Below are positions 1-8,480 of a DNA stretch of 64,000 bases, in pieces. Position numbers and translations under genes: made by a program. The notes beneath the pieces are model-generated. The model was not told the DNA's origin. It saw only the letters and a program-made list of their open reading frames with translations, and searched no databases. Where the stretch lies: contig CALKEZ010000017.1 of the NCBI GenBank assembly GCA_938084745.1, positions 47,458 through 111,457 of the forward strand, read 5' to 3'. This stretch comes from an uncultured Gammaproteobacteria bacterium. Its GTDB lineage: Bacteria; Pseudomonadota; Gammaproteobacteria; Eutrophobiales; Eutrophobiaceae. How positions within the stretch are numbered: position 1 is the first letter of the stretch; every line of letters starts with the position of its first letter.

Positions 1-2021
1 GACTTGAAAATGCCGGGTATAAAAGTGTTGCTACATTAAATGGACCAGGACAGTTCAGGATTAGAGATTCATCCATTGAAGTCTATTCTCGTGAATTTGA
101 TTATTGGGATGGGACAGAAGCTGCAAGAAAGTTACGGATAAATTTTAGTGGGAAACGGATTAAAGAAATTTTGGATATCGGCACTGGCAACGTCGTTCAG
201 ATCATAAGACTAACACCGATGTTAATTGGCAAGATATTTCCTCTGCACGATGAAGATCGGGTGCTAGTGACCTATGAAGATATCCCAGAGCCTTTAATAA
301 AAGCCTTGATTGCAGTTGAGGACAAAACATATTTTGAGCATTTTGGACTAGATCCCAAGGGTATATTGAGATCGCTGTTTGTGAATCTAATGGCAGGAGA
401 AGTTGCGCAAGGCGGTAGTACGCTGACGCAACAGTTGATCAAGAATATGTTTCTAACACGCGAGAGAACATTCTCACGCAAGATTAACGAGATGTTGATG
501 GCATTAATGCTGGAATATCACTATTCGAAAGAAAATATTTTAAGTGCCTATGTAAATGAGATCTATTTAGGCCAAAATGGCCAACGTAGTATCCATGGTT
601 TTGGAACGGCGGCAGAATTCTATTTTTCCAAGCCGCTGGCAGAATTAAATATCGCTGAATTTGCATTATTAGTCGGCATGGTCAAAGGTGCCTCCTACTA
701 CAATCCACGTAAACAACCTGAAAGAGCACTGGAACGTCGAAACCTGGTTCTTAATTTACTATTGGAACAGGATTTTATCAGCACTTCCGAATACAAGCGT
801 GCGTCATCCACAGCATTGGGCGTAACAGCTAAACCGCGCTGGAGCAGTGCCAAATATCCTGCCTTTATTGATCTGGTTAGACGTCATTTAAAACGCGATT
901 ATCGAATTGATGACCTTCGAAACGAAGGCCTGCAAATTCATACCTCACTGGATGTTGATAAACAGGAAATTGCCCAAAACAGTGTTAAACATAGTTTGTC
1001 TGTTCTTGAAAAACACAAAGGCTTTAACACCGGGACGTTACAATCGGCACTGGTAATCGCGGAACAACATAGTGGAGAGGTTCTGGCATTAATCGGTGAC
1101 AGGAATAAAGACAGGAATGCGTTTAATCGGGCTTTAGATGCAAAAAGGCCGATAGGCTCACTGATTAAACCGGCGATATACATGACGGCGCTTGATCAGC
1201 CTTCGCGCTATAATGTGTTGTCATCGCTTGATGACAGCAAACTCGTTTTAAAGCAGTCCAATGGACAACAATGGGCGCCTGATAATTATGATAATCAGTC
1301 GCATGGGAACGTGCCGTTAGTCCGTTCGATTTCCAAATCATATAATGTCTCTACTGTACGACTGGGCATGGCACTGGGTCTTGAAAATGTTATTCGTACC
1401 TTAAAAAACCTGGGTGTGTCGTCAAGCATACCTAAATTACCTTCAATCTTGCTTGGTTCACTCAATCTTTCACCCTACGAAGTGACACAGATGTATCAAA
1501 CCATTGCCAGTGGCGGGTTGCAAATACCCTTAAGGACCATCCGCGCTGTCCTCGATGATAAAGGTCAGCCATTAAAACACTATGATCTGAAAGTACGGGA
1601 ATACGTCAAACCGGAAACGGCTTTTTTAACACAGTTTTTATTAACCGAGGTGGTGCAAAATGGAACCGCAAAACGATTGACCAGAGAACTACCTTCATTA
1701 ATGCCGTTAGCCGCTAAAACAGGCACGACGAACGCTTTAAGAGACAGTTGGTTTGCCGGGTTTGGCGATCGTCTGTTAGCGGTTGTCTGGATAGGACGTG
1801 ATAATAATCAGCCGACTAAACTAACGGGCTCAACTGGCGCGATGCAAATCTGGATCAATATGATGAAGGAAATAAAACTGGCACCCTTATTATTAATCGA
1901 ACCAGATGAAATCGAATGGCGAAATTATCCGGACATGAGTAACCCGGACAGCTCCTGTTCTCAAACAAAAGCCTATCCTGTCATAAAAAATTATGCTCCC
2001 GGCTATATTAAATGTTTTTAA
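1..2021 (+). CDS. mrcB: Penicillin-binding protein 1B, bifunctional glycosyltransferase/transpeptidase (5' end outside window)
   Basis: The frame is open from base 3 with no start, so the N-terminus (cytoplasmic tail and membrane anchor) lies outside the window; about 672 codons are present. The enzyme polymerises lipid II and cross-links peptidoglycan in the periplasm. The first 55 or so residues look like the end of the UB2H domain of PBP1b. The GT51 domain follows, with EDKTYFEHFG and GGSTLTQQLIKN. The transpeptidase has the Ser-Leu-Ile-Lys nucleophile motif (GSLIKP), the SYN triad and KTGTT, so both activities look intact. The next gene, 21 bases on, is a TPR lipoprotein in the same direction. 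A TTG at 171 could be mistaken for the start, but conserved PBP1b sequence lies upstream of it. Confidence 0.95.
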   Translation, partial: LENAGYKSVATLNGPGQFRIRDSSIEVYSREFDYWDGTEAARKLRINFSGKRIKEILDIGTGNVVQIIRLTPMLIGKIFPLHDEDRVLVTYEDIPEPLIKALIAVEDKTYFEHFGLDPKGILRSLFVNLMAGEVAQGGSTLTQQLIKNMFLTRERTFSRKINEMLMALMLEYHYSKENILSAYVNEIYLGQNGQRSIHGFGTAAEFYFSKPLAELNIAEFALLVGMVKGASYYNPRKQPERALERRNLVLNLLLEQDFISTSEYKRASSTALGVTAKPRWSSAKYPAFIDLVRRHLKRDYRIDDLRNEGLQIHTSLDVDKQEIAQNSVKHSLSVLEKHKGFNTGTLQSALVIAEQHSGEVLALIGDRNKDRNAFNRALDAKRPIGSLIKPAIYMTALDQPSRYNVLSSLDDSKLVLKQSNGQQWAPDNYDNQSHGNVPLVRSISKSYNVSTVRLGMALGLENVIRTLKNLGVSSSIPKLPSILLGSLNLSPYEVTQMYQTIASGGLQIPLRTIRAVLDDKGQPLKHYDLKVREYVKPETAFLTQFLLTEVVQNGTAKRLTRELPSLMPLAAKTGTTNALRDSWFAGFGDRLLAVVWIGRDNNQPTKLTGSTGAMQIWINMMKEIKLAPLLLIEPDEIEWRNYPDMSNPDSSCSQTKAYPVIKNYAPGYIKCF

Positions 2022-2042
2022 ATTAGTGAGTAAAATTCCATT

Positions 2043-2552
2043 ATGAATATTAATTCTCTAACGTTGCTATTGTGGACCCTGTTTCTGACAGCTTGTGCCG
2101 AACAAGCGACCAGACCCGGAGTATTGGTTCCGGTTGAAGAGCGCAATGCACCTGTCACTAATAGTACTACTGGCACAATCACAACAGCGCCAGTCACTAA
2201 CACAGCAATTAATGATGTTAACAAACCGCAACAATCCGTCATCGTCGCCTTACTTGATGATGCTGATAAGTTTGCCAGCCAGGGCAATAGTGACAAAGCG
2301 GCGGCAACGATAGAGCGCGCATTGCGTATTGAGCCGGGCAATGCATTATTGTGGCATCGTTTGGCGGTCATTCGCATTCAGCAACAAGAGTGGCAACAAG
2401 CGATTGCTATGGCCAGAAAGTCGAATGCACTTGCTGCAAATAACCCGCGGTTAAAATCCGATAATTGGGGTGTGATTGCCTTAGCCTATGAAAAACTGGG
2501 GAATCAGCAAAAAGCCAATGAAGCCAGAAGTAAACAAAAAGCCGAAAGTTAG
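2043..2552 (+). CDS. TPR-containing lipoprotein downstream of mrcB
   Basis: This 169-residue protein starts with a lipoprotein signal peptide ending in the lipobox LTAC, so Cys18 is probably lipidated. A Thr/Val/Pro-rich linker follows, then roughly two tetratricopeptide-like helical pairs (about residues 75-165). Such proteins are protein-protein adaptors in the periplasm. It lies 21 bp after mrcB and is probably cotranscribed, which suggests a role as a PBP1b partner in cell-wall synthesis. That role is inferred from position only. Its stop nearly abuts the convergent stop of the FlhB-like gene. Confidence 0.8.
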   Translation: MNINSLTLLLWTLFLTACAEQATRPGVLVPVEERNAPVTNSTTGTITTAPVTNTAINDVNKPQQSVIVALLDDADKFASQGNSDKAAATIERALRIEPGNALLWHRLAVIRIQQQEWQQAIAMARKSNALAANNPRLKSDNWGVIALAYEKLGNQQKANEARSKQKAES

Positions 2553-2554
2553 TT

Positions 2555-2836
2555 TTACTTCCTCTTAGTTGGGAATTTGCCTTTGATCAGATAGGCAAAA
2601 GCAATAACTTCAGCAACAGCAATATAAAGCTCTCTGGGAATTTCGTCGCCTAACTTAAGTCGTGCTAAGAGGTTGACGAGATCTGGCTCTTCGCGTATTG
2701 GAATATTATGTTCTTTGGCCAAGGCAATAATTTCTTCTGCAATATCACCGGCGCCCTTGGCCGAAATTTTTGGTGCGGTAATTCCATCGTAGAACAGGGC
2801 AACTGCTTTTTTGGGGACTTCAGATGATGTTGTCAT
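2555..2836 (-). CDS. Stand-alone FlhB C-terminal-like (export switch) protein
   Basis: The 93 residues resemble the cytoplasmic C-terminal part of FlhB/YscU after its autocleavage site: [19 protein letters not shown], a helix, then [23 protein letters not shown]. There are no membrane segments and no NPTH cleavage motif. Free-standing FlhB-C paralogues are known next to fliK-like genes, and this one overlaps the fliK-like gene upstream by four bases (ATGA), so the two are translationally coupled. The likely role is in flagellar export specificity or hook-length control, but no other flagellar gene is in the window. Confidence 0.82.
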   Translation of the reverse strand: MTTSSEVPKKAVALFYDGITAPKISAKGAGDIAEEIIALAKEHNIPIREEPDLVNLLARLKLGDEIPRELYIAVAEVIAFAYLIKGKFPTKRK

Positions 2837-4080
2837 ACTTTGATATTAATCAGTTTGTCTGGTGTTGGGCATTCGGGTCCAACCGGGCAGCCATCCAGAC
2901 AAACAATTTTGCCTATAGTTAAACCGCACCGTTCAATTTGTCTATCAAGCAGCCTTAAATTTTCATTAATCAATTTATGAAGAGTGACATCTTCCGACCA
3001 CAGTGTCGCACTCACTTCATTATCTAGCATGGAGAGTTTTGCCGATATTGAACCGCTATCTTGAAAATCGATCTTTATGTGCACGGTCCATAGCTGGTCT
3101 TTTTTATTATCAGATTTTGCTTGTTTATCAGCATGGACATCAAGCTTGAGTAAGTCGACATCGTTTTTATCTTTTACTGGCGTCTCAATTGACCAGGTCG
3201 CAAATTGATTGTCGTTAGTTACCATCGCTTTCGACTGGTTTACTTCAATACGTGCGATTGACGATTCTATATGCTTGCTGATTGTGTCAATGTTTGCTGA
3301 GCTAGTTAGTTCAGCTAAGCGAGGGGTGTTGTCTACATGTGGTTTTGCTGCTGGAGTCGATTCTTTCATCGTTAATGTTAAGGGTTGAATTTGTTTTGTA
3401 ATCGCGGCTTCTGTTTTTTGATGAGCTTGTTTGTATTTCAGAATTACGTCTGAAACCTGCAATAAATTCGTTTTGAGATCTTTTGTTAACGACTCGTTGG
3501 GCGGTGACGCAGGTGCTCTGGATTGTGGGCTTGTCGCTTGCTTATTAGTGATTTCAGTTAATAGTTTTGCTTCAAGGAATATCCCTGCATTTTTTATAAC
3601 TGTTTTTAACGTTGAGGGGTTTTTTATGCTTTCCTTGATGGGAAAGTTTTCAATAAGCTTTTTGATTTGTTGCTCTATCGGCGCAGGTAAAATGGTAACC
3701 GTTGATCTGATATTATTTGAAATCTGATTTAACAAGGTAGACATCTTTTCCATGCCTGCCTGTCTTGGTATGGCATGACGCAGCAGTTGTTGCCTGGCTT
3801 CTTGTGTTGATACAGCTGATTCATGCTGAACTACTCGAAGCACCACGGGGTTGCCCTGTTTCTCAACGACAAGTTTTAACTGCGATCCTATATCTAGCGG
3901 TTTATCAGAACTGGTTTTTGCCTCGATTTGCTGATTGTTAATTTCCAATACGACAGTGCCGGGCAATTGTTGGCTGACGACCCGGGCATTCAAAATTTGT
4001 CCTGGTAGCCATTGCGTCAAAATAGTTTGTCCCGTTTTTACCGGTAACAATGCAGATAAGAGAGAAGGTTGAATATCCAT
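2833..4080 (-). CDS. FliK-like flagellar hook-length control protein
   Basis: The 415-residue protein has an N-terminal beta-rich region (roughly 1-105: [23 protein letters not shown]). A long polar Lys/Thr/Ser-rich middle follows. The C-terminal domain, about residues 315-400, resembles Flg_hook of FliK ([20 protein letters not shown] ending near [19 protein letters not shown]). FliK measures hook length and switches the export gate through FlhB. The partner here is the FlhB-C-like gene, which overlaps its 3' end. The C-terminal tail carries two Cys-Pro pairs that are not typical. Sequence conservation is weak, as usual for FliK, so the call rests on domain pattern and neighbour. Confidence 0.72.
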   Translation of the reverse strand: MDIQPSLLSALLPVKTGQTILTQWLPGQILNARVVSQQLPGTVVLEINNQQIEAKTSSDKPLDIGSQLKLVVEKQGNPVVLRVVQHESAVSTQEARQQLLRHAIPRQAGMEKMSTLLNQISNNIRSTVTILPAPIEQQIKKLIENFPIKESIKNPSTLKTVIKNAGIFLEAKLLTEITNKQATSPQSRAPASPPNESLTKDLKTNLLQVSDVILKYKQAHQKTEAAITKQIQPLTLTMKESTPAAKPHVDNTPRLAELTSSANIDTISKHIESSIARIEVNQSKAMVTNDNQFATWSIETPVKDKNDVDLLKLDVHADKQAKSDNKKDQLWTVHIKIDFQDSGSISAKLSMLDNEVSATLWSEDVTLHKLINENLRLLDRQIERCGLTIGKIVCLDGCPVGPECPTPDKLINIKV

Positions 4081-4161
4081 TCCCTATAAAACGTCATTCT
4101 GGCATGAAACTTGAGGTCTTCTTTATAAGAAATTCAAGTTTGTAACAATGGAGAAAGCGGT

Positions 4162-5040
4162 TTGGTTGAAAGAAGATTGTGGTTTTTCAGACGAAATGGC
4201 GTCGTTAAAGGGCCGTTTATACCTGCTCAAATCACGCGAAATATCCTGCTGGGTCGTATCAAACCTGATGATGAATTGAGTCTGGATGAGCAAAATTGGC
4301 AACAAGTTGCCACTCACCGAGAACTTTATCCTGATGTCATGCGCGAAACACCCGCTGATTCTGAAAAAATTGACATCTCCAGGATGCAACTCGATGAGCG
4401 TGTTTCGGATCAGCGACGTGATAAGCAGAATATGGAACAGGAACGACGACGTAGTCGAGAAAGACGAGCGAATGAATCTGACGCGATGTTGGAACATCGT
4501 CAACACAGAAAAGAAATTGATGATGCTTATAAAAACAATCTTAAACGCCCTAAAACGCCATTTTTATCGCTATTGTTAATCGCAATTGTCATTATAGGGT
4601 TTGGTGTCGTACTTAAACCTGAAAACAAGGCTTCTCAAGCTGATTGCGCGAGTCCTCCGGCTAAAGGTGTTAACTGGGCAAACTGTAGGTTTATAAGTTT
4701 GGATATAGAGAATCAAAATCTCGAATCCGCCATATTAACGGATGCAATACTCAATGAATCCAGATTATCGGGTGTCAACTTTGCCGGATCAAATATGGCT
4801 TATGCAGAAATAAGCAGAAGTGATTTAAGTTATTCCAATCTCGAAGATGTAAGACTTATTGGTGCTGATTTGAGATATTCTGATCTGAGTTATGCTGACT
4901 TAAAAGATGCGGATTTTTCTTATGCTGATCTTAGCAATGCACTATTAGCAGGTGCCAACATGGTCAATACCAAGTTTGATAATGCCATCTGGATAGATGG
5001 TCGAGTCTGTAGTGAAGGATCAACAGGGGCTTGCTATTAA
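4162..5040 (+). CDS. Membrane-anchored pentapeptide-repeat protein with GYF-like N-terminal domain
   Basis: A TTG start at 4162 is chosen because GGAG at 4150-4153 is well spaced and no in-frame ATG precedes the conserved N-terminus. Residues 1-55 (LWFFRRNGVVKGPFIPAQI, then GRIKPDDELSLD, then WQQVATHRELYP) look like a GYF_2-type domain. A charged Arg/Glu-rich linker follows to about 125, then one membrane segment (SLLLIAIVIIGFGVVL). About 12 pentapeptide repeats of the A(D/N)LXX type (residues about 180-275, for example ADLRYSDLSYADLKDADF) follow and form a right-handed beta-helix. Topology predicts the GYF-like part in the cytoplasm and the beta-helix in the periplasm. Function unknown. The stop overlaps the convergent AmmeMemo gene by four bases. 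Confidence 0.75.
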   Translation: MVERRLWFFRRNGVVKGPFIPAQITRNILLGRIKPDDELSLDEQNWQQVATHRELYPDVMRETPADSEKIDISRMQLDERVSDQRRDKQNMEQERRRSRERRANESDAMLEHRQHRKEIDDAYKNNLKRPKTPFLSLLLIAIVIIGFGVVLKPENKASQADCASPPAKGVNWANCRFISLDIENQNLESAILTDAILNESRLSGVNFAGSNMAYAEISRSDLSYSNLEDVRLIGADLRYSDLSYADLKDADFSYADLSNALLAGANMVNTKFDNAIWIDGRVCSEGSTGACY

Positions 5041-6419
5041 GCAATTTCAGGAGAAGTATAATGTTCTGCTGTATAGCGCCAGGCTTTCTCTGGTGACTCA
5101 GATGATTTTATACCGGCCTTCTTTTTCAGCTCGTGCAGAAATACTTCAGGTTTACTAATTGACTCCCACACTGCCGGTAAAAATGTTGCGCGCGCATTAT
5201 TTTTTGAAATAATCAAACCATCTATATCAGGCCGTAGTTGTTGAATCAGATCAGCTTCATCATTGAAGTTTATTGGCATGGGAGAGGAAAGTATCGACAG
5301 ATTTATTTCGATATTCTTGTATTCGTCTTCAGTGAGAGGTTTAAACCGTGGATCGGAAAATGCCGCCGCATAAGCGTATTGCGCGATAGCACTGATTAGC
5401 GGCGCATGTGCTTCAGTTGTCCCGATACAACCACGTAGATGACCATGCAATTTTAACGTTATGAATACGGCTAATTTTTTTCTAAATGGCGCATCAAATT
5501 TTTCAACTTCCGGTTCATAGGCGCATCCATTTTGCAGGCCTTGCATGATACTTTTATGAATGGTGTCAAAAGCGATTTTTTTATTTTCTTCATTGAGAAT
5601 TAACGGTTCAAATAAGGCGTAGGCGCCATAACCAACAACGCGATCTTTTGTGCCGGCAGTGTCGCCTGAATTCCGTTGATCGATTGTGCAGATAACCATG
5701 TTTTTTTCTCGGGCAAGTTTTAATAGACCGCGCAGTGGCATACAACCGCAAGCTTGTTCCGGGCCAATTTTTTCGTAGTCAAAATGTTCTATTAATTCAC
5801 TTGTGCTTTTGTCTCTCGCGCGAGCTGACGTGTAGTCGAGATAATGACTTAGATCAGAACTGATCACGATCAAGGTCTCATCGCCACCCCATAATTCTTC
5901 CAGTATTGTCGCTACTTGAGCAGGTTCTGCATCGCCCACCAGTAAAGGTACGAGGGTAAAGTCGCCAAGCACTTTTTGTAAGAAGGGGATATGTACCTCA
6001 AGGCTGTGCTCTTGTTCATGAGCAATGTCCAGAAACTGTACGTAAGGATGATGTGTTAACTGGTTTAATGTATCGATGTCGACAGGGACATTACCTAGCG
6101 GTGTCGCAAAATGAGTATTTGATGGCAATGCAATACCTTGCACATAAACCCGATGCGTTGGGCCTAATAAGATGACACGGGTAATTTGGGTTTTTAGTTG
6201 TTTGAGTGCTGCATAAACACTCGCCGCGATAGCACCCGAATAGATATAACCTGCATGTGGGGCAATGATGGCTTTCGGCGGCGTAATTTCAATTTCTTTT
6301 TCTGCCAGATAACTATCCAGCATATTGTTTAATTGGTTAGCATTGCCGGGGTAAAAACTGCCGGCAACTGCTGGTGGTCTTATGGAAATACGGCGCTGAT
6401 ATGTTACGTTTTCAGTCAT
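5037..6419 (-). CDS. AmmeMemoRadiSam fusion protein: Memo (AmrB) plus AMMECR1 (AmrA)
   Basis: This 460-residue protein joins two families. Residues about 10-265 are a Memo/AmrB domain related to LigB-type dioxygenases, with APHAGYIYSGA, GPTHRVYV, SSDLSHY and CGCMPLRGL carrying the His/Cys metal-site residues. Residues about 280-455 are an AMMECR1/AmrA domain with the signature LRGCIGT and SDPRFKPL. The gene faces the radical SAM partner (AmrS) across about 86 bases, so all three parts of the AmmeMemoRadiSam set are here. The biochemical role is unknown in bacteria. Start chosen at the ATG at 6419, preceded by GAGG with short spacing; an in-frame TTG at 6428 is the alternative. Confidence 0.9.
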   Translation of the reverse strand: MTENVTYQRRISIRPPAVAGSFYPGNANQLNNMLDSYLAEKEIEITPPKAIIAPHAGYIYSGAIAASVYAALKQLKTQITRVILLGPTHRVYVQGIALPSNTHFATPLGNVPVDIDTLNQLTHHPYVQFLDIAHEQEHSLEVHIPFLQKVLGDFTLVPLLVGDAEPAQVATILEELWGGDETLIVISSDLSHYLDYTSARARDKSTSELIEHFDYEKIGPEQACGCMPLRGLLKLAREKNMVICTIDQRNSGDTAGTKDRVVGYGAYALFEPLILNEENKKIAFDTIHKSIMQGLQNGCAYEPEVEKFDAPFRKKLAVFITLKLHGHLRGCIGTTEAHAPLISAIAQYAYAAAFSDPRFKPLTEDEYKNIEINLSILSSPMPINFNDEADLIQQLRPDIDGLIISKNNARATFLPAVWESISKPEVFLHELKKKAGIKSSESPEKAWRYTAEHYTSPEIA

Positions 6420-6505
6420 TATCCTCAATCGGCGTTTCGTTGATAAAATTATAGGACTAATATCATTAAAACATTATAAAAATAGACACAATATGACAAT
6501 ATTCT

Positions 6506-7591
6506 ATGCAATCAATCGTTAAAACGAAATACTGGCATAGGCTTGCGGATGGTCGAGTGCAATGTGACCTTTGCCCGCGAGAATGCAAGTTAAAGCAGGG
6601 ACAACGCGGTCTTTGCTTTGTCCGTGCCTGCGAAGATGAAGAGATTGTTTTAACGTCCTATGGTCGGTCCAGTGGTTTTTGTATCGATCCCATAGAAAAA
6701 AAACCACTTAATCATTTTTATCCCGGTTCCTCGGTACTTTCATTTGGCACTGCCGGGTGTAATCTGGCTTGCAAGTTTTGCCAAAACTGGGATATCAGTA
6801 AGTCCCGAGAAATGGACACACTGGCGGATGCCGCAAGTCCGGAGACTATCGCATTAACAGCAAAACATGCACAGTGCTGCAGTATTGCGTTTACTTATAA
6901 TGATCCGGTTATTTTTCATGAATACGCCATTGATGTGGCCGCTGCGTGTCATGAACTGGATATAAAAACGGTTGCTGTCTCGGCGGGTTATGTTTGTCCA
7001 GAGCCGAGAGCAGAATTTTATAACTATATTGATGCGGCAAACATTGATTTGAAGGCGTTTACCGAAAATTTCTACCATCGTATTACAGGCAGTCATCTAG
7101 CCGCAGTGTTAGAAACCTTGTCTTATCTAAAGCATGAGACCAATGTCTGGTTTGAAATAACAAACCTGGTTATTCCGGGTGAAAATGATTCAGACAAGGA
7201 ATTCAATCAAATGACCGAATGGATCGTGTCTGAATTAGGACCGGATGTGCCACTGCATTTTTCTGCTTTCCATCCTGATTGGAAAATGCGTGATAAACCA
7301 CATACGCCACTGGCGACACTACAAAGGGCAAGAGCCATCGCGATTATGAACGGTTTGAAATATGTCTATACCGGTAATGTCCACGATCCAGCAGGCGACA
7401 CAACCTATTGTTATGAATGCGGGACAGAATTAATAGTTCGGGATTGGTACGTAATTAAGGACTGGGTGCTTGATGATGCTGGCAAATGTCCGGTATGTAA
7501 TACGATTTGTGCGGGCATCTTCGCCGCAGACCACGGAAACTGGGGCTCTAAACGCGTTCCCGTCAGGTTAAATCATTCCGGTTTATATTAA
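6506..7591 (+). CDS. amrS: AmmeMemoRadiSam system radical SAM enzyme (AmrS)
   Basis: The 361-residue radical SAM protein has the cluster motif CNLACKFC (Cys85, Cys89, Cys92) and resembles pyruvate formate-lyase activating enzymes. An N-terminal Cys-rich stretch (CDLCPRECKLKQGQRGLC) and a C-terminal pair of CXXC-type motifs (CYEC, CPVC) suggest additional metal or Fe-S sites. It is divergent from the fused Memo-AMMECR1 gene, which is the defining neighbourhood of this family. Substrate unknown. No strong ribosome-binding site is visible before the ATG. Confidence 0.9.
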   Translation: MQSIVKTKYWHRLADGRVQCDLCPRECKLKQGQRGLCFVRACEDEEIVLTSYGRSSGFCIDPIEKKPLNHFYPGSSVLSFGTAGCNLACKFCQNWDISKSREMDTLADAASPETIALTAKHAQCCSIAFTYNDPVIFHEYAIDVAAACHELDIKTVAVSAGYVCPEPRAEFYNYIDAANIDLKAFTENFYHRITGSHLAAVLETLSYLKHETNVWFEITNLVIPGENDSDKEFNQMTEWIVSELGPDVPLHFSAFHPDWKMRDKPHTPLATLQRARAIAIMNGLKYVYTGNVHDPAGDTTYCYECGTELIVRDWYVIKDWVLDDAGKCPVCNTICAGIFAADHGNWGSKRVPVRLNHSGLY

Positions 7592-7614
7592 TCAAATCAA
7601 ATGCATAAAGTACC

Positions 7615-7643
7615 TTGAAAATCATCATGGAGCCCTGTACTAT
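7615..7643 (+). promoter_or_regulatory. Sigma-70 promoter of tRNA-fMet
   Basis: TTGAAA (7615-7620), a 17-base spacer and TACTAT (7638-7643) match the sigma-70 consensus well. They place transcription about seven bases before the mature 5' end of the tRNA. Confidence 0.75.
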
Positions 7644-7656
7644 TCGCCACCTCTGA

Positions 7657-7733
7657 TGCGGGGTGGAGCAGTCTGGCAGCTCGTCGGGCTCATAACCCGA
7701 AGGTCGCAGGTTCAAATCCTGCCCCCGCTACCA
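7657..7733 (+). tRNA. Initiator tRNA-fMet (CAT)
   Basis: A 77-base cloverleaf with a CAT anticodon in the loop CTCATAA, a T-arm GCAGG-TTCAAAT-CCTGC, and an encoded CCA end. Initiator hallmarks are visible: three consecutive G-C pairs at the base of the anticodon stem (GGG/CCC) and an unpaired 1-72 position, here T1 against T72. In many gammaproteobacteria this tRNA heads the rimP-nusA-infB operon, as it does here. Confidence 0.97.
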
Positions 7734-7788
7734 AAGTTTAAGTTATTTTGTGGTCATTTTATGAATGTCACATAAAGTATTAACATTG

Positions 7789-7812
7789 GCCCCTGATCAG
7801 GGGCTTTTTGTT
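7789..7812 (+). terminator. Rho-independent terminator after tRNA-fMet
   Basis: The perfect palindrome GCCCCTGATCAGGGGC (7789-7804) is followed directly by a T-run (TTTTTGTT). Confidence 0.85.
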
Positions 7813-7944
7813 ATGTGCTGATTGTGAAAGGTTATTTTCGGGCTTTTGCCTTACTTCGGTATGCTGGGATTTCACCATGCAAAGTAACGGGCTGATAGTG
7901 ACTTAATATATTGTCTGCGTGTGGCGGACTGAATATAAACTGGC

Positions 7945-7993
7945 TATAATTTTACATAGTTTTTAATTAAGTGGGCCTTGTGCCCACTTTTTG
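7945..7993 (+). promoter_or_regulatory. Leader of the rimP operon: -10 element followed by a terminator-like hairpin
   Basis: A perfect -10 hexamer TATAAT lies at 7945-7950, without a good -35. About 20 bases later AAGTGGGC (7969-7976) pairs with GCCCACTT (7982-7989) over a five-base loop and runs into a short T-run. A transcript from this promoter would meet the hairpin at once, ahead of the rimP start at 8004. This suggests attenuation or antitermination of the operon. NusA, encoded in the operon, is known in Escherichia coli to act in autoregulation of its leader. Confidence 0.5.
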
Positions 7994-8003
7994 TTTGCGG
8001 CGT

Positions 8004-8459
8004 ATGTATAGACAAAATCAAGCATTACTCGATTTATTTGAGCCTGAAGCGGCGGCGATAGGATACGAAATATTAGGCATTGAGCTTAATCAGAGTACCC
8101 ATGGCTCGCTCTTGCGCGTCTATATTGACAAGGAAGGCGGTATCAATGTTGATGACTGTGCTTTGGTAAGCCACCAACTGGCAGGATTGCTTGATGTTGA
8201 GGATCCGATACAGGGCAATTATGACCTCGAAGTATCGTCTCCCGGACTGGATCGACCCTTGTTTACCCTGGCGCAATTAAAAAAAGTCGTAGGTCAAACA
8301 ATCAAAATCAGGTTGTATGAAAAACTTAACGGCAGGAAACGTTTTGTTGGTACTTTAAATTCAGTTAATGACGAAGACATCGTGATTAACTGTGAAGACG
8401 GCGAATATGAGCTGCCTTTCAGATTAATAGATCGGGCTAGCCTGGTTCCACAGTTTTGA
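8004..8459 (+). CDS. rimP: Ribosome maturation factor RimP
   Basis: RimP helps assemble the 30S subunit. The start at ATG 8004 gives a protein of about 151 residues, the usual family length. The frame is open further upstream to a GTG at 7971, but that codon sits inside the leader hairpin. Conserved signatures are GYEILGIEL, LLRVYIDKEGGI, YDLEVSSPGLDRPL and a C-terminal SH3-like barrel (about residues 90-150). It is the first gene of the rimP-nusA-infB-rbfA-truB operon, 21 bases before nusA. No strong ribosome-binding site is seen. Confidence 0.95.
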   Translation: MYRQNQALLDLFEPEAAAIGYEILGIELNQSTHGSLLRVYIDKEGGINVDDCALVSHQLAGLLDVEDPIQGNYDLEVSSPGLDRPLFTLAQLKKVVGQTIKIRLYEKLNGRKRFVGTLNSVNDEDIVINCEDGEYELPFRLIDRASLVPQF

Positions 8460-8480
8460 ATTTTTTAAACGGTAGATTAA

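Noticed and set aside
2555..2836. Type III secretion switch protein (YscU/FlhB)
   Set aside because: It lacks the membrane part and the NPTH cleavage site; it is only the C-terminal-like module paired with a FliK-like gene.
7971..8003. Upstream GTG start for rimP
   Set aside because: The codon lies in the terminator-like hairpin and the extra 11 residues do not match the family; the ATG at 8004 gives the usual length.
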